Assembly: GCA_020846195.1 (NCBI GenBank)
Contig: JADLEJ010000048.1
Coordinates: 1-58,365 of the forward strand
Direction: 5' to 3'
From: Nitrospira sp.
GTDB lineage: Bacteria > Nitrospirota > Nitrospiria > Nitrospirales > Nitrospiraceae
Length of the DNA: 58,365 bases
Within the stretch, counting starts at the first letter, position 1; every line of letters begins with the position of its first letter. Both the position numbers and the translations under genes were made by a program. The notes beneath the pieces were generated by a model. That model had not been told where the DNA came from, searched no databases, and saw nothing but the letters and a program-made list of their open reading frames with translations. Positions 38,692 to 47,423 of the stretch are shown here, piece by piece.

Positions 38692-39405
38692 ATGTCGACA
38701 AAGGTATTCTCATGGATACTGAGCGCGCTGCTCGTCGGAAGTGTGGGCACGGGTTCGTCACCCGACGCGATGGCCCAAGTCATCAAGTCCGGCCCGCCCT
38801 CCTGCCCGGGCATTGCACTGACGTTCGACCTCTGTCCCGTGAAAAAAAGTCCGGGCTATGACCAGGCGTTGGTGGACTACTTGATCCAGCATCGGATTCC
38901 TGCCACCTTCTTCATGTCCGGCAAATGGATGGCGAAACACGATGCCGAAGTGGAGCATTTATTAGGCATCGAGTTCTTCGAGGTCGGCACCCACGGCGAG
39001 GTTCATGCGCATCTGCCAACGCACAACGCCGGCGAGCAGCAGAAAGAAATTCACGCGCCGGTCAAATTTCTGCGCGAACACTATGCCCATGACGCCACGC
39101 TCTTTCGCCCGCCCTATGGCGAATATAACGACACAACCATTGATGTCGTGAAGCTCCTCGGCCTGCGCTTCATCCAATGGAATATCGAGTCCGGCGATCC
39201 TGACCCGATGCTGACAGCCGATCAAATCGTGGCGCGCATTCAACAGCGCGCGAAACCCGGCAGCATCGTGGTGCTGCATGCCAACGGCAAAGGCAAACAG
39301 ACCAGAGCCGTGATCGAGCGGCTGACCACCGACGTCCTCCCGCGCAAGTCGCTCACACCCATGACTGTGAGCGAGTTATTGGCCTGCCAGACCAAGACGC
39401 CATGA
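38692..39405 (+). CDS. Exported polysaccharide-deacetylase-like (NodB-fold) protein with TFDLCP
   Basis: 237 residues with a signal peptide (MSTKVFSWILSALLVGSVGTG...). NodB-type motifs: ALTFDLCP (motif 1), THGEVHAH (motif 2), FRPPYGEYNDTTI (motif 3), IESGDPDP and VLHANGKGKQT. In canonical enzymes motif 1 is TFDDG, where the second Asp binds zinc; here it is Leu, so the metal site may be altered. Carbohydrate deacetylation in the envelope is the default guess. It overlaps the next gene by 4 nt and is divergent from the site-2 protease. Confidence 0.85.
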   Translation: MSTKVFSWILSALLVGSVGTGSSPDAMAQVIKSGPPSCPGIALTFDLCPVKKSPGYDQALVDYLIQHRIPATFFMSGKWMAKHDAEVEHLLGIEFFEVGTHGEVHAHLPTHNAGEQQKEIHAPVKFLREHYAHDATLFRPPYGEYNDTTIDVVKLLGLRFIQWNIESGDPDPMLTADQIVARIQQRAKPGSIVVLHANGKGKQTRAVIERLTTDVLPRKSLTPMTVSELLACQTKTP

Positions 39406-39878
39406 GCGCCCCGCACATCAGACCGATGCAGGCCGCCGACCGCGAGGCCGTAGTGCAACTTCTGGGAGACTCCGATCCCTGGAAGACCCTCGGCTATACC
39501 AGCGCCGACTGGAACCGGATTTTTGCGCCGGTCCCCCAAGGGCGCGAGACCCTCATCGCTGAAATCGACGGCACAGTAGCGGGAGTGGCCTTGGTGCGGG
39601 AAAAGTTTCTGCTGGGCGATTATCTGGAACTTCTGGGCGTGGCGACATGGGGCAGAAAGACCGGCGTCGGCGCGGCTCTCCTGGCCCATGTAGAACAACT
39701 CGTCTTTGCGAGGACGACCAATCTTTTCGCCTGCGTGTCCGACTTCAATGCGACGGCCAGAGCCTTCTACCAAAAGCACGGGTTTCAAGAAATCGGCCCG
39801 ATGCCCGACTTTTTAATTCCCGGCAGCTCAGAGATGCTGCTCAGAAAAACGGCGGGACCGGCGAGGAAAGGCAGATGA
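39402..39878 (+). CDS. GNAT-family N-acetyltransferase
   Basis: This 158-residue GNAT fold protein has an N-terminal strand (IRPMQAADREAVVQLL), central strands (LLGDYLELLGVATWGRKTGVGAALLAHVEQLV, with the acetyl-CoA loop GRKTGVG) and NATARAFYQKHGFQEIG. The substrate is unknown. It is translationally coupled to the deacetylase gene (ATGA overlap), and 4 nt separate it from the following glyoxalase-like gene. Confidence 0.9.
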   Translation: MSAPHIRPMQAADREAVVQLLGDSDPWKTLGYTSADWNRIFAPVPQGRETLIAEIDGTVAGVALVREKFLLGDYLELLGVATWGRKTGVGAALLAHVEQLVFARTTNLFACVSDFNATARAFYQKHGFQEIGPMPDFLIPGSSEMLLRKTAGPARKGR

Positions 39879-39882
39879 CCAT

Positions 39883-40281
39883 ATGAAAGTCACCAAACTC
39901 CTTCACACCCGCATGCGCGTGAGCGATATGGAACAGACCATCGCGTTCTACCGCGGCGTGCTGGGCCTTGAAGTGATCGAACGCAAGACCTCGCCGCGCG
40001 GATCGCATCTGGCCTTCTTGAAAGTTCCGAACAGCGACGAGCTGATCGAGCTGACCAGCTTTCCGCCGAGCGGGCCAGTGCACGTACAGGAGGATTTGGT
40101 CCATCTCGCCTTTCAGGTAGACAGCCTCGACGACACTATCGCCGCCCTCACGGCGAAAGGGGTAAAAATCACGGACGGCCCCACCCAAACCTCGTCTGGC
40201 AGCCGGTTTCTCTTTATCGATGCCCCCGATGGCTATGAGATCGAGTTGATTGAGCGGCCGGCCGGTGTGAAGATCGTGTAG
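39883..40281 (+). CDS. Glyoxalase I-like VOC metalloprotein
   Basis: 132 residues forming two beta-alpha-beta3 VOC repeats. His8 (LLHTRMRV), Glu56 (LIELTSF), His74 (LVHLAFQV) and Glu121 (EIELIE) fit the His/Glu/His/Glu metal site of glyoxalase I, so lactoylglutathione lyase activity is possible. The glutathione-contact region is not diagnostic, and other VOC reactions cannot be excluded. It is the third gene of a compact three-gene unit. Confidence 0.88.
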   Translation: MKVTKLLHTRMRVSDMEQTIAFYRGVLGLEVIERKTSPRGSHLAFLKVPNSDELIELTSFPPSGPVHVQEDLVHLAFQVDSLDDTIAALTAKGVKITDGPTQTSSGSRFLFIDAPDGYEIELIERPAGVKIV

Positions 40282-40382
40282 CGCCGCCTTTCATTTTCCT
40301 CTTCGCCTCTTTTTCTTCGCCTCTCCTTCGTGTTAGGTTTCTCGCCCGATTCACTCCACCGCCACTCACGAGGAGCCTCAGC

Positions 40383-41252
40383 ATGAAGAACGGATTTTTT
40401 CGCGGCCACGGTCTCGGCAACGACTATATCGTGATGGATCCCAAAGAGCTGACGTTTAAGCTCACACCGAAAAACATCAAGGCCATTTGCGATCGCAACT
40501 GGGGCTTGGGCAGCGACGGGATTCTCGCGCTCGTCCCGAGCAAGAAAGCCGACTTCGGCCTGCGCATTTACAATCCAGACGGCAGCGAAGCGGAAAAGTC
40601 CGGCAACGGGTTGCGTATTTTCGCCCGCTATCTCCATGCGACGGGCAAAACCAAAAAGAAACATTTTACCGCCGAGACGAAAGGCGGTTTGGTGACGATC
40701 GATCTCCACATCGACCGGCATGGCGACGCCAGCGCCGTCACCGTCGAAATGGGACAAGCGACCTTCAAGCCAGCGGCGCTGCCCTGCACCATGACGGTCG
40801 AGGAATTAATTCAGCAGCCGATAAGCGCCGCCGGACGTGCGCTGGCCTTCACCGGCGTAAGCGTCGGGAACCCCCATTGCGTCGTCTTCAAGAAAGCCGG
40901 AGAAGCCTGGTCGCGTGAAGACTTGCTCACGCTTGGCCCTGTGCTAGAAAACCATGCGCTGTTCCCCAAGCGCACCAATGTGCAACTGGCTATTCCCACC
41001 GGTCCCAAAGAGATCTTCATTTTGATCTGGGAACGCGGCGCTGGAGAAACCCAGGCCTCAGGATCGTCTTCCTGCGCCGCCGCCAGCGCGGCAGTTCGGC
41101 TGGGACTGGTGAAGAGTCCGGTCACGGTCAAAATGCCTGGCGGCATGTTGAATATCGACGTCGCGCCGGATTTTTCGCTCACGATGAAAGGGCCGGTGGC
41201 CGAAGTCGCGCGCGGCAGCCTAAGCCCATCGTTCCTCCGCACATTGAAGTAA
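40383..41252 (+). CDS. dapF: DapF-family diaminopimelate epimerase homolog, both catalytic Cys replaced by Ser
   Basis: The 289-residue protein aligns well with DapF: HGLGNDYIVMD, YNPDGSEAEKSGNGLRIF, VGNPHCVVF and WERGAGETQASGSSSCAAA. In known DapF the first active-site motif is CGNG and the second is ACGTG or similar. Here both cysteines are serine: Ser73 (codon TCC at 40599-40601) and Ser226 (codon TCA at 41058-41060). The rest of the substrate pocket looks normal. It may be a non-canonical epimerase, or a lineage-specific variant already known. ATG 40383 has GAGGAG upstream. It precedes uvrC. Confidence 0.9.
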   Translation: MKNGFFRGHGLGNDYIVMDPKELTFKLTPKNIKAICDRNWGLGSDGILALVPSKKADFGLRIYNPDGSEAEKSGNGLRIFARYLHATGKTKKKHFTAETKGGLVTIDLHIDRHGDASAVTVEMGQATFKPAALPCTMTVEELIQQPISAAGRALAFTGVSVGNPHCVVFKKAGEAWSREDLLTLGPVLENHALFPKRTNVQLAIPTGPKEIFILIWERGAGETQASGSSSCAAASAAVRLGLVKSPVTVKMPGGMLNIDVAPDFSLTMKGPVAEVARGSLSPSFLRTLK

Positions 41253-41325
41253 GATCGGCGGCCACGCGTCATACGTCCATCGGCAAGAAAGAGCCCTGGG
41301 TTCCTGCTATTCTTACGATTGACGT

Positions 41326-43131
41326 ATGACGACCGACGCACTCCAATCCAAACTCGATCACCTGCCCGACAATCCGGGTGTGTATCTCTTCAAAGATCAG
41401 TCCGGTGAATTGCTCTACGTCGGCAAAGCCGCCTCGCTGGCCGACCGTGTCCGTTCCTATTTTCAACGCGGCGCCGACCATTCGCCGAAAACCACTCTGC
41501 TCGTCGGCCAGATTGCCGATCTTGAAACCATCGTCACCCGCTCGGAACTCGAAGCCCTCATCCTCGAAAGCAACCTCATCAAGCGCCATCGGCCACGCTT
41601 TAACATCGTGCTGCGCGACGACAAGCAATATCCCTATCTCCGGCTGCCGATCAAAGATCCTTTTCCACGCCTGTCCATCGTCAGAAAAGTCCAGAAGGAC
41701 GGCGCGCTGTATTACGGCCCCTATACGCCGGCCGGCGCGCTGCGCGAAACGCTCAAGGTCATCAAGAAATCGTTTCCGCTCGCCACCTGCACCATCGAGA
41801 TCGATGGCACCGCCGAACGGGCCTGCTTGGAATTCGAGATCAAGCGCTGCATGGCACCCTGTACGGGAAACCAATCACAGGAAGACTATCTCAAGATCGT
41901 CGGCCAGGTCCGCCAGTTTCTCGAAGGCCGCGACCATGAGCTATTGGGCGATCTTCGCGCCCAGATGGAAGCGGCCGCCGAGCGGGAGGAATTCGAGGAA
42001 GCGGCCCGGCTGCGCGACCGGCTCTTCAAGATCGAACGCACGCTAGAGAAGCAACGCATCACCCAAACGGCCTCGGCGGACCAAGACGTGATCGGCTTGG
42101 CGCGACAAGGCACTGCCGTGGATTTGCAGCTGCTCTTTGTGCGGGGCGGCCTGCTCATTGGGCGGAAAGACTTCTTCTGGCCGCAGTCGGCCGATGTCAG
42201 CGACGAGGATCTGGTCCGGTCCGCCATCGAGCAGTTTTACAACAAAGACGGCCAGCCTCCCAAAGAACTACTGGTGCCCACCGCACTCGCCGACGCGGCA
42301 ATCATCGAGCAATGGCTGAGCGAGAAACGAGGCTCCGGCGTGAAGGTGCTCGCCCCGGAACGCGGGACGAAACACCAACTGGTTCTGCTGGCCGAAGAAA
42401 ATGCAGCAGCCTCAGCGGCTAACCATCTACGCGATGAAGCACTCGACCGGCAGGCCGTCGAAGATTTAAAGCGACTCCTGCATCTGGAAAAGGCTCCCCG
42501 GCGCATCGAAGGATTCGACATCTCCAATACCATGGGCAACCAGTCGGTTGCCTCAATGGTCGTGTGGGAAGACGGCCAGATGAAGAAAGCGGATTACCGC
42601 CGCTTTAAAATTCAGACCGTCATCGGCGCGAACGATTTTGCGAGCATGCAGGAAGTCGTGGCGCGGCGGTATGGAGACACGGAGCATCTCGCCAGACCGG
42701 ACCTGATTCTGATCGACGGCGGCTTAGGGCAGCTGGCTGCCGCCATGGAAGGACTGAAACAGGCCGGCCACCGCGATCAAGCGATTATGGGATTGGCCAA
42801 GGCCCGTGGAGAAAAAAACGAGCGCATCTTTTTGCCTGGGCGTAAAAATCCCATTCTACTCAGGCCGAACGCCCCGGCCACGCACCTCGTCCAGCGCATC
42901 CGTGACGAAGCCCACCGGTTCGCCATCGGCTATCATCGCAAGCTCCGCGGCAAAGCCTTCACCGCCTCTAAATTGGACGAGATCATCGGAATAGGAGAGA
43001 TTCGCCGAACCAAGCTGCTCAAGGAATTCGGGAGCCTCACGGCGATTACTCAGGCCACCGACGAAAAACTTCATGCCGCAGGACTCTCCGCAGAAGCTAT
43101 CCTCAAAATCCGTGCGACCTTGCCCGAATAG
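41326..43131 (+). CDS. uvrC: Excinuclease ABC subunit C
   Basis: 601 residues. A GIY-YIG nuclease domain (LDHLPDNPGVYLFKDQSGELLYVGKAASL, residues 8-95) is followed by a UVR motif (residues about 195-235), the RNase H-like 5'-incision domain (RRIEGFDISNTMGNQSVASMVVWEDG) and C-terminal helix-hairpin-helix motifs (DEIIGIGEIRRTKLLKEFGS). It makes the dual incision in nucleotide excision repair with UvrA and UvrB. Length and motifs are typical. Confidence 0.99.
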   Translation: MTTDALQSKLDHLPDNPGVYLFKDQSGELLYVGKAASLADRVRSYFQRGADHSPKTTLLVGQIADLETIVTRSELEALILESNLIKRHRPRFNIVLRDDKQYPYLRLPIKDPFPRLSIVRKVQKDGALYYGPYTPAGALRETLKVIKKSFPLATCTIEIDGTAERACLEFEIKRCMAPCTGNQSQEDYLKIVGQVRQFLEGRDHELLGDLRAQMEAAAEREEFEEAARLRDRLFKIERTLEKQRITQTASADQDVIGLARQGTAVDLQLLFVRGGLLIGRKDFFWPQSADVSDEDLVRSAIEQFYNKDGQPPKELLVPTALADAAIIEQWLSEKRGSGVKVLAPERGTKHQLVLLAEENAAASAANHLRDEALDRQAVEDLKRLLHLEKAPRRIEGFDISNTMGNQSVASMVVWEDGQMKKADYRRFKIQTVIGANDFASMQEVVARRYGDTEHLARPDLILIDGGLGQLAAAMEGLKQAGHRDQAIMGLAKARGEKNERIFLPGRKNPILLRPNAPATHLVQRIRDEAHRFAIGYHRKLRGKAFTASKLDEIIGIGEIRRTKLLKEFGSLTAITQATDEKLHAAGLSAEAILKIRATLPE

Positions 43132-43417
43132 TACACTCCCTCCCACCCTATCAGAGACGCTCATCCGCCAGCTCTGGAAAGCAGGGTAGATTTCGTCCAT
43201 TCCAATATGCTTTACTACGACTATCAATCAGTGCATTTCCTCTTTGTGGTTGAATCGGTATGAGGGCTCAAGAGCCTTATATCCCCCCCCCAATACCACG
43301 GCAAGGGGGCAAAATACTCCCCGAGCGTAGCTCGCTGTCGATATCGTATCTGTCAGAAATTCCTCACCTCACCAGGCAGAGGAACATGATCGACCCTCAG
43401 AACACAAAGGTAGCGTA

Positions 43418-44203
43418 GTGATTTTTCGCGGCCCTGAAAGCCTTCAGTACCCGTCCCGCAAGGAATTTCAGCATCTGGCTGAAATCATGCACCAGCTCAG
43501 AGGCGTACAGAATCGCGATCACCTACCAGCCCTTGTCTCAGCTGTGGCTCCGTTAATTCCACATCAGTTCGCCGCGTGCGGTTCTTATAATACTCAAAAG
43601 CATGCCTTGCACGTTGCCTACACATCCTATGACAAAGAACTTAACGAACTCTATGTCTCCCAAGGTTTTGTCACGGACCCCTCCATCCAACTCCTTGATC
43701 GCACTCAGATTGGAACCGTCTCAAGCGAAGATTCGCCCGAGATCATCATTCCAAGAGAAGTGACAAGCCTGAAGCTTGATTTCGGAGTGAAGACCTGCCT
43801 GTCTGTCGGCGTTCGCGGAGTCCTTGGCACATGTACATATTTTGCTCTCAGCAATTTCGATCAGCGCCAAATCTGGAAGCTTCGAAGCATGATGCAAATT
43901 CTGGCACCGCATTTTCATTTAGCCTACATGAGAGCAACGACGTGGGCTCAGGGGCCTCATCCATCGACCAAGCGGGTGGATCTGACTGCACGAGAAGAAG
44001 AAATTATGCGATGGGTTGCGGAAGGGAAAACAAACTGGGAAATCTCCATGATTCTGAAAGTAAGCCTGAACACTATTAAGTTTCACCTCAAAAACATCTA
44101 TCAGAAACTCGGAGGAGTGGAAAATCGGTGGTCCGCAGTCGCACAGTGGCAATATGCTTCCACAGAAATTCAGTTCACTGATCCATCTGAAGACAAGGGC
44201 TAG
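43418..44203 (+). CDS. LuxR-family transcriptional regulator 1 with autoinducer-binding-like domain
   Basis: The 261-residue protein starts with GTG at 43418. The N-terminal domain (about 20-165) has features reminiscent of acyl-homoserine lactone-binding domains: YVSQGFVTDPS (cf. conserved Asp-Pro) and LDFGVKTCLSVGV. The C-terminal LuxR HTH spans about 190-245: LTAREEEIMRWVAEGKTNWEISMILKVSLNTIKFHLKNIYQKL. It lies upstream of a nitroreductase/ketosynthase/P450 cluster. The HTH matches regulator 2 (48669-49211) in EGKTNWEI and in layout. No LuxI is visible, so it may be a LuxR solo. Confidence 0.85.
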   Translation: MIFRGPESLQYPSRKEFQHLAEIMHQLRGVQNRDHLPALVSAVAPLIPHQFAACGSYNTQKHALHVAYTSYDKELNELYVSQGFVTDPSIQLLDRTQIGTVSSEDSPEIIIPREVTSLKLDFGVKTCLSVGVRGVLGTCTYFALSNFDQRQIWKLRSMMQILAPHFHLAYMRATTWAQGPHPSTKRVDLTAREEEIMRWVAEGKTNWEISMILKVSLNTIKFHLKNIYQKLGGVENRWSAVAQWQYASTEIQFTDPSEDKG

Positions 44204-44606
44204 CTCACTTCATTCGGGTATGACCTGATCAGATTCCCTCAAGATCGTCACCTCCCCCAAACTTGATAACGCCCCTCTATTCCTGCATTAAACACTTGTT
44301 CGATACAGACCGACTCTCATTTTCGCACCTTTTACAACTCACTCTCCACGGTCAAACCACCCCACTGAGGCCGTGGTAGCGTTCTTGAAATAATTCCTCC
44401 CGCTTCGCACAGAATACGAAAATATGTCAGGTTTGAATTAGCTCGATTCAGGACCACTCACATATCCTGAGCCTACTAGGCTGCGAAACAAATCCTCCGT
44501 CCCTTCTCCCCCCCTATATCAATCAAACGATTCATTCAACTCCAAATATTTTCCGGATATCATTTAGCATTCAGACCACTCCCATTTAGTAGACATTTCA
44601 CGCTGA
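44204..44606. other. Long intergenic region upstream of the biosynthetic cluster
   Basis: About 400 bp, more AT-rich than its neighbours, with no credible coding sequence. It contains a 13-bp palindrome (AGCCTACTAGGCT at 44470-44482) and would hold the promoter for the 44683 operon. No clear -35/-10 pair could be chosen. Confidence 0.6.
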
Positions 44607-44636
44607 AAGGGACCTACCCATCCGGGTAGGTCCCTT
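44607..44636 (+). terminator. Strong hairpin in the leader of the cluster
   Basis: A 13-bp perfect stem (AAGGGACCTACCC at 44607-44619, GGGTAGGTCCCTT at 44624-44636) with a 4-nt ATCC loop is followed by CTTG. It stands 46 nt upstream of the 44683 start codon. It could end a short leader or small RNA transcript, or act as an attenuator for the operon. Confidence 0.6.
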
Positions 44637-44682
44637 CTTGTCGCACTTCCCCTATCTTCCTCCTTAACCAAGGAGGCACCCC

Positions 44683-46005
44683 ATGATTACCGCTGAATGT
44701 CAGATTGCGAAATCTGCTGCAGTCCATACGTTGCTCGATCTCTTAGAGCAACGGAAAACGCGCCGGTTCGGGTGCGGGATGGAACTTCCTGGGGGACCTC
44801 TCCGCTATCGAAGCACCATGCCGCCGATCCCACTGAGCCAAGAAGAGGTCCGGTATCTCCTCTACGCCGGCGTCGGAGAGACTGGGAAACATCTCGCCGA
44901 CATGCAATACGCCCGCCGGACAAGCCGTGAAGATGGCCAGGGAATGGCCATCATGAACTTCCAGGGGCGGACTGTCGCCAGCGCTTGCGCCGCCAATACC
45001 ACCAAGCTCTTTATTACCGACGATGAAGGCGTCTACTTCGCTTCGTCCGTGTCTCATCCGGAAAGCGGAATTCCACCCGATCTCATCACGCTCCAGCAGC
45101 GCCGGCTCGAGATTCCGCGCCGGATGCCGTACATGCTCTCGTTCAATCAGTGGTACACCAACCGCCCAGGGACCCTCTACATGCTTCCTGTCACGGAAGT
45201 GGCGCGGGTCTACCTGAATCTTCTGCTGGTTCTCTTAAGTGAAGAATACGGCTACTTTTTCGTCGACACCGACAATGGAAACGCCGGGTGCGGGCTGGAT
45301 GCCTTTCGCCGCAGTCGTGGCGGCCACCTCCACGACGATCCCTCCACGAATCGCGTCATGACGCTCCGAGACCTCGATGCAGCGATCAACGACACCGCCC
45401 TGCAGGAACAAGGGTTGGTCTGTCAAAACCTGTATTTGATGACTCAGGCGATCGGCCTTGGCGGCGGCATTCAAAGTGTCGGCAGCGGCCGGCATCTGCT
45501 TGGGCTTGAGCCGCAGATTTTTTCAGGCCTCGGGTTCATCTTTCAACCCTCGACGGTGGCGGGAGTGCGTGCAAACCCGGTCGGGCTCGCCGGTCTCTGG
45601 GAAGGACCCTGCCCGCCGTTCACTTCTTCGATTGAAGAAGCCGTGCTCAGCCTGGTCGACTCAAAGTTCGGACTCGGCGGCATTTACGCCACCCCTACAA
45701 GCCGGCCATGGTTGAACCCTGACGGCGGATCGAAAATCGTGCCGCACGAACAACGCACGATCGAGGCCGTGATCGAATTCTGCAATTATGTCTATCGCAC
45801 CTACGGGCGGTTCCCCGCTCACGCCGATGCCTTCAAAACCGTCATTGCGTTCCAGGCTCATCATGTGGACGTGGGATTCTACGACAAGTTTTACCCGCAG
45901 GATTCGGTCCCTCACGCGCATCGCGATCATTTCGCCGCATGGCATCAGAGTCATCTCGATGAAGGCGCTGCCATGTCGGAGATGCACGAGGAGGTGCTCT
46001 CATGA
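44683..46005 (+). CDS. Nitroreductase-like protein (putative FMN enzyme)
   Basis: The 440-residue protein resembles a nitroreductase fold in parts. LLDLLEQRKTRRFGCGMELP resembles the N-terminal helix/strand of nitroreductases, and the C-terminal half has NLYLMTQAIGLGGGIQSV, reminiscent of the family's GLG segment. It is longer than classical members (about 200 aa) and could be a SagB-like or a two-lobed relative. The call is moderate: no FMN residues are proven. AAGGAGG precedes the ATG. The gene overlaps the ketosynthase by 4 nt, so both work in one pathway. Confidence 0.55.
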   Translation: MITAECQIAKSAAVHTLLDLLEQRKTRRFGCGMELPGGPLRYRSTMPPIPLSQEEVRYLLYAGVGETGKHLADMQYARRTSREDGQGMAIMNFQGRTVASACAANTTKLFITDDEGVYFASSVSHPESGIPPDLITLQQRRLEIPRRMPYMLSFNQWYTNRPGTLYMLPVTEVARVYLNLLLVLLSEEYGYFFVDTDNGNAGCGLDAFRRSRGGHLHDDPSTNRVMTLRDLDAAINDTALQEQGLVCQNLYLMTQAIGLGGGIQSVGSGRHLLGLEPQIFSGLGFIFQPSTVAGVRANPVGLAGLWEGPCPPFTSSIEEAVLSLVDSKFGLGGIYATPTSRPWLNPDGGSKIVPHEQRTIEAVIEFCNYVYRTYGRFPAHADAFKTVIAFQAHHVDVGFYDKFYPQDSVPHAHRDHFAAWHQSHLDEGAAMSEMHEEVLS

Positions 46006-47357
46006 CACACCGTCGGCGCGTCGTCATTACCGGATTAGGAGTTGTGTCGCCGCTCGGATGCAACCTGGATATGTTTTGGCATCTGTTGAGCCGCGGAGAA
46101 AGCGGCATCAAGCCCATCGCCAGCTTCGACACATCGCCCTTCAATGCTTCTCTCGCCGGGGAAATCTCTGATTTCGACCCGACCGATTTCATCCAGCCCA
46201 AGAAAGCCAGGCGCATGGGCCGTGTCTCGCAATTCGCCGTGGCGGCCGCACTCATGGCCGGCCGGGATGCCGCGCTCGACTTGGACCAGGAGGATCGGGA
46301 TCGTGTGGGCGTGTGCTTCGGCACATCGGTCGGCGGATTGAAGGAAGCCTTTGAAGCCCACGATTCGATGCTCGCGAAGCAATACAAGCATACGAATCCC
46401 TTCACCATGACCACCACATTTCCAAACGCCGTGTCGGCGGAAGTCTCTATCGCCATGGGAACACACGGCGAATGCGAAACCTACTCGATCGGATGCTCGT
46501 CCACGGCGAATGCCATCGGGCGCGCTTACGATCTGATTCGAAGCCATGACGTCGATATCGTCATCGCCGGCGGCGCCGAAGCGCCGCTGCATCCCACCAT
46601 TTTCTCCGCCATGGATGCCGGGCGCACTCTGGCGCCAGACCATGGCGGCACCATCCGCAACCTTCCCCGCCCCTTCGATCAAACACGCTGTGGCATCGTC
46701 TTAGGCGAGGGTGCCGGCTGTTTCATTTTAGAAGAGGCCGAGCATGCCGAACGGAGAGGCGCGCGGATCTATGCCGAACTGGAAGGCTGGGCCTTTACCA
46801 CCGACGCGTTCTCCATGGCACGCCCGGAAGAAAGCGGCAAAGAACACCGCCGCTCGATTGAACGAGCCATGTCAGCCGCCCATTGGTTTCCCGAAGAGGT
46901 GGACTACATCAACGCCTGCGGCCTGGGAACCGTTGAACTCGATCTGATCGAAACCATGGCGATCAAGGCGGCGATGGGATCGCAAGCCTATCGAGTTCCC
47001 ATTAGCTCGTTTAAGTCGGCACTGGGCCATGCCTTTGCCGCAAGTGGCGCCTTCCAGCTCATCGGAACCGTCCTTGCGCTCCAACATCAGTTCATCCCGC
47101 CGACGCTGCATCTCACCCAGCCAGATCCACAATGCGATCTGGACTATGTCGCGTGTATTGGGCGGCCACGGACGATGCCGCGCGCATTGGTCAATAGTTT
47201 CGGATTTGGAGGCAAGAACATCGTCATCGCCGTATCCGGTGTCGACGTTGCCGCATCTCGAGATACGTTGGCGCACGACGGCATGGGCGCGCTCTACCAC
47301 GAGCCCATGGCCGCTCCCGCGTTGGCAAAGCCTCCGAGTGCGGATTTGATCCGGTGA
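46002..47357 (+). CDS. FabF-like beta-ketoacyl synthase with Cys-Cys-His active site
   Basis: The 451-residue thiolase-fold condensing enzyme starts with VVITGLGVVSPLGCNLDMFW. The nucleophile is Cys165 in SIGCSSTANAIG. The first catalytic His, normally in NAHGT, is replaced by Cys306 in INACGLGTVELD. The second His343 in KSALGHAFAASGAF is kept. NSFGFGGKNI ends the core, followed by an extra C-terminal tail (about 415-451). The substitution may alter decarboxylation or condensation, or favour a non-elongating acyltransferase role. GAGGAGG precedes the ATG, which overlaps the nitroreductase-like gene by 4 nt; the P450 follows after about 66 nt. It is probably part of a small biosynthetic operon. 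Confidence 0.88.
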   Translation: MTHRRRVVITGLGVVSPLGCNLDMFWHLLSRGESGIKPIASFDTSPFNASLAGEISDFDPTDFIQPKKARRMGRVSQFAVAAALMAGRDAALDLDQEDRDRVGVCFGTSVGGLKEAFEAHDSMLAKQYKHTNPFTMTTTFPNAVSAEVSIAMGTHGECETYSIGCSSTANAIGRAYDLIRSHDVDIVIAGGAEAPLHPTIFSAMDAGRTLAPDHGGTIRNLPRPFDQTRCGIVLGEGAGCFILEEAEHAERRGARIYAELEGWAFTTDAFSMARPEESGKEHRRSIERAMSAAHWFPEEVDYINACGLGTVELDLIETMAIKAAMGSQAYRVPISSFKSALGHAFAASGAFQLIGTVLALQHQFIPPTLHLTQPDPQCDLDYVACIGRPRTMPRALVNSFGFGGKNIVIAVSGVDVAASRDTLAHDGMGALYHEPMAAPALAKPPSADLIR

Positions 47358-47423
47358 GTATGGAACACAGAAATTACTCATGCGTTCAGAGCTAGCCCGT
47401 TTGCATAGAGGGAGGATCGCGTC

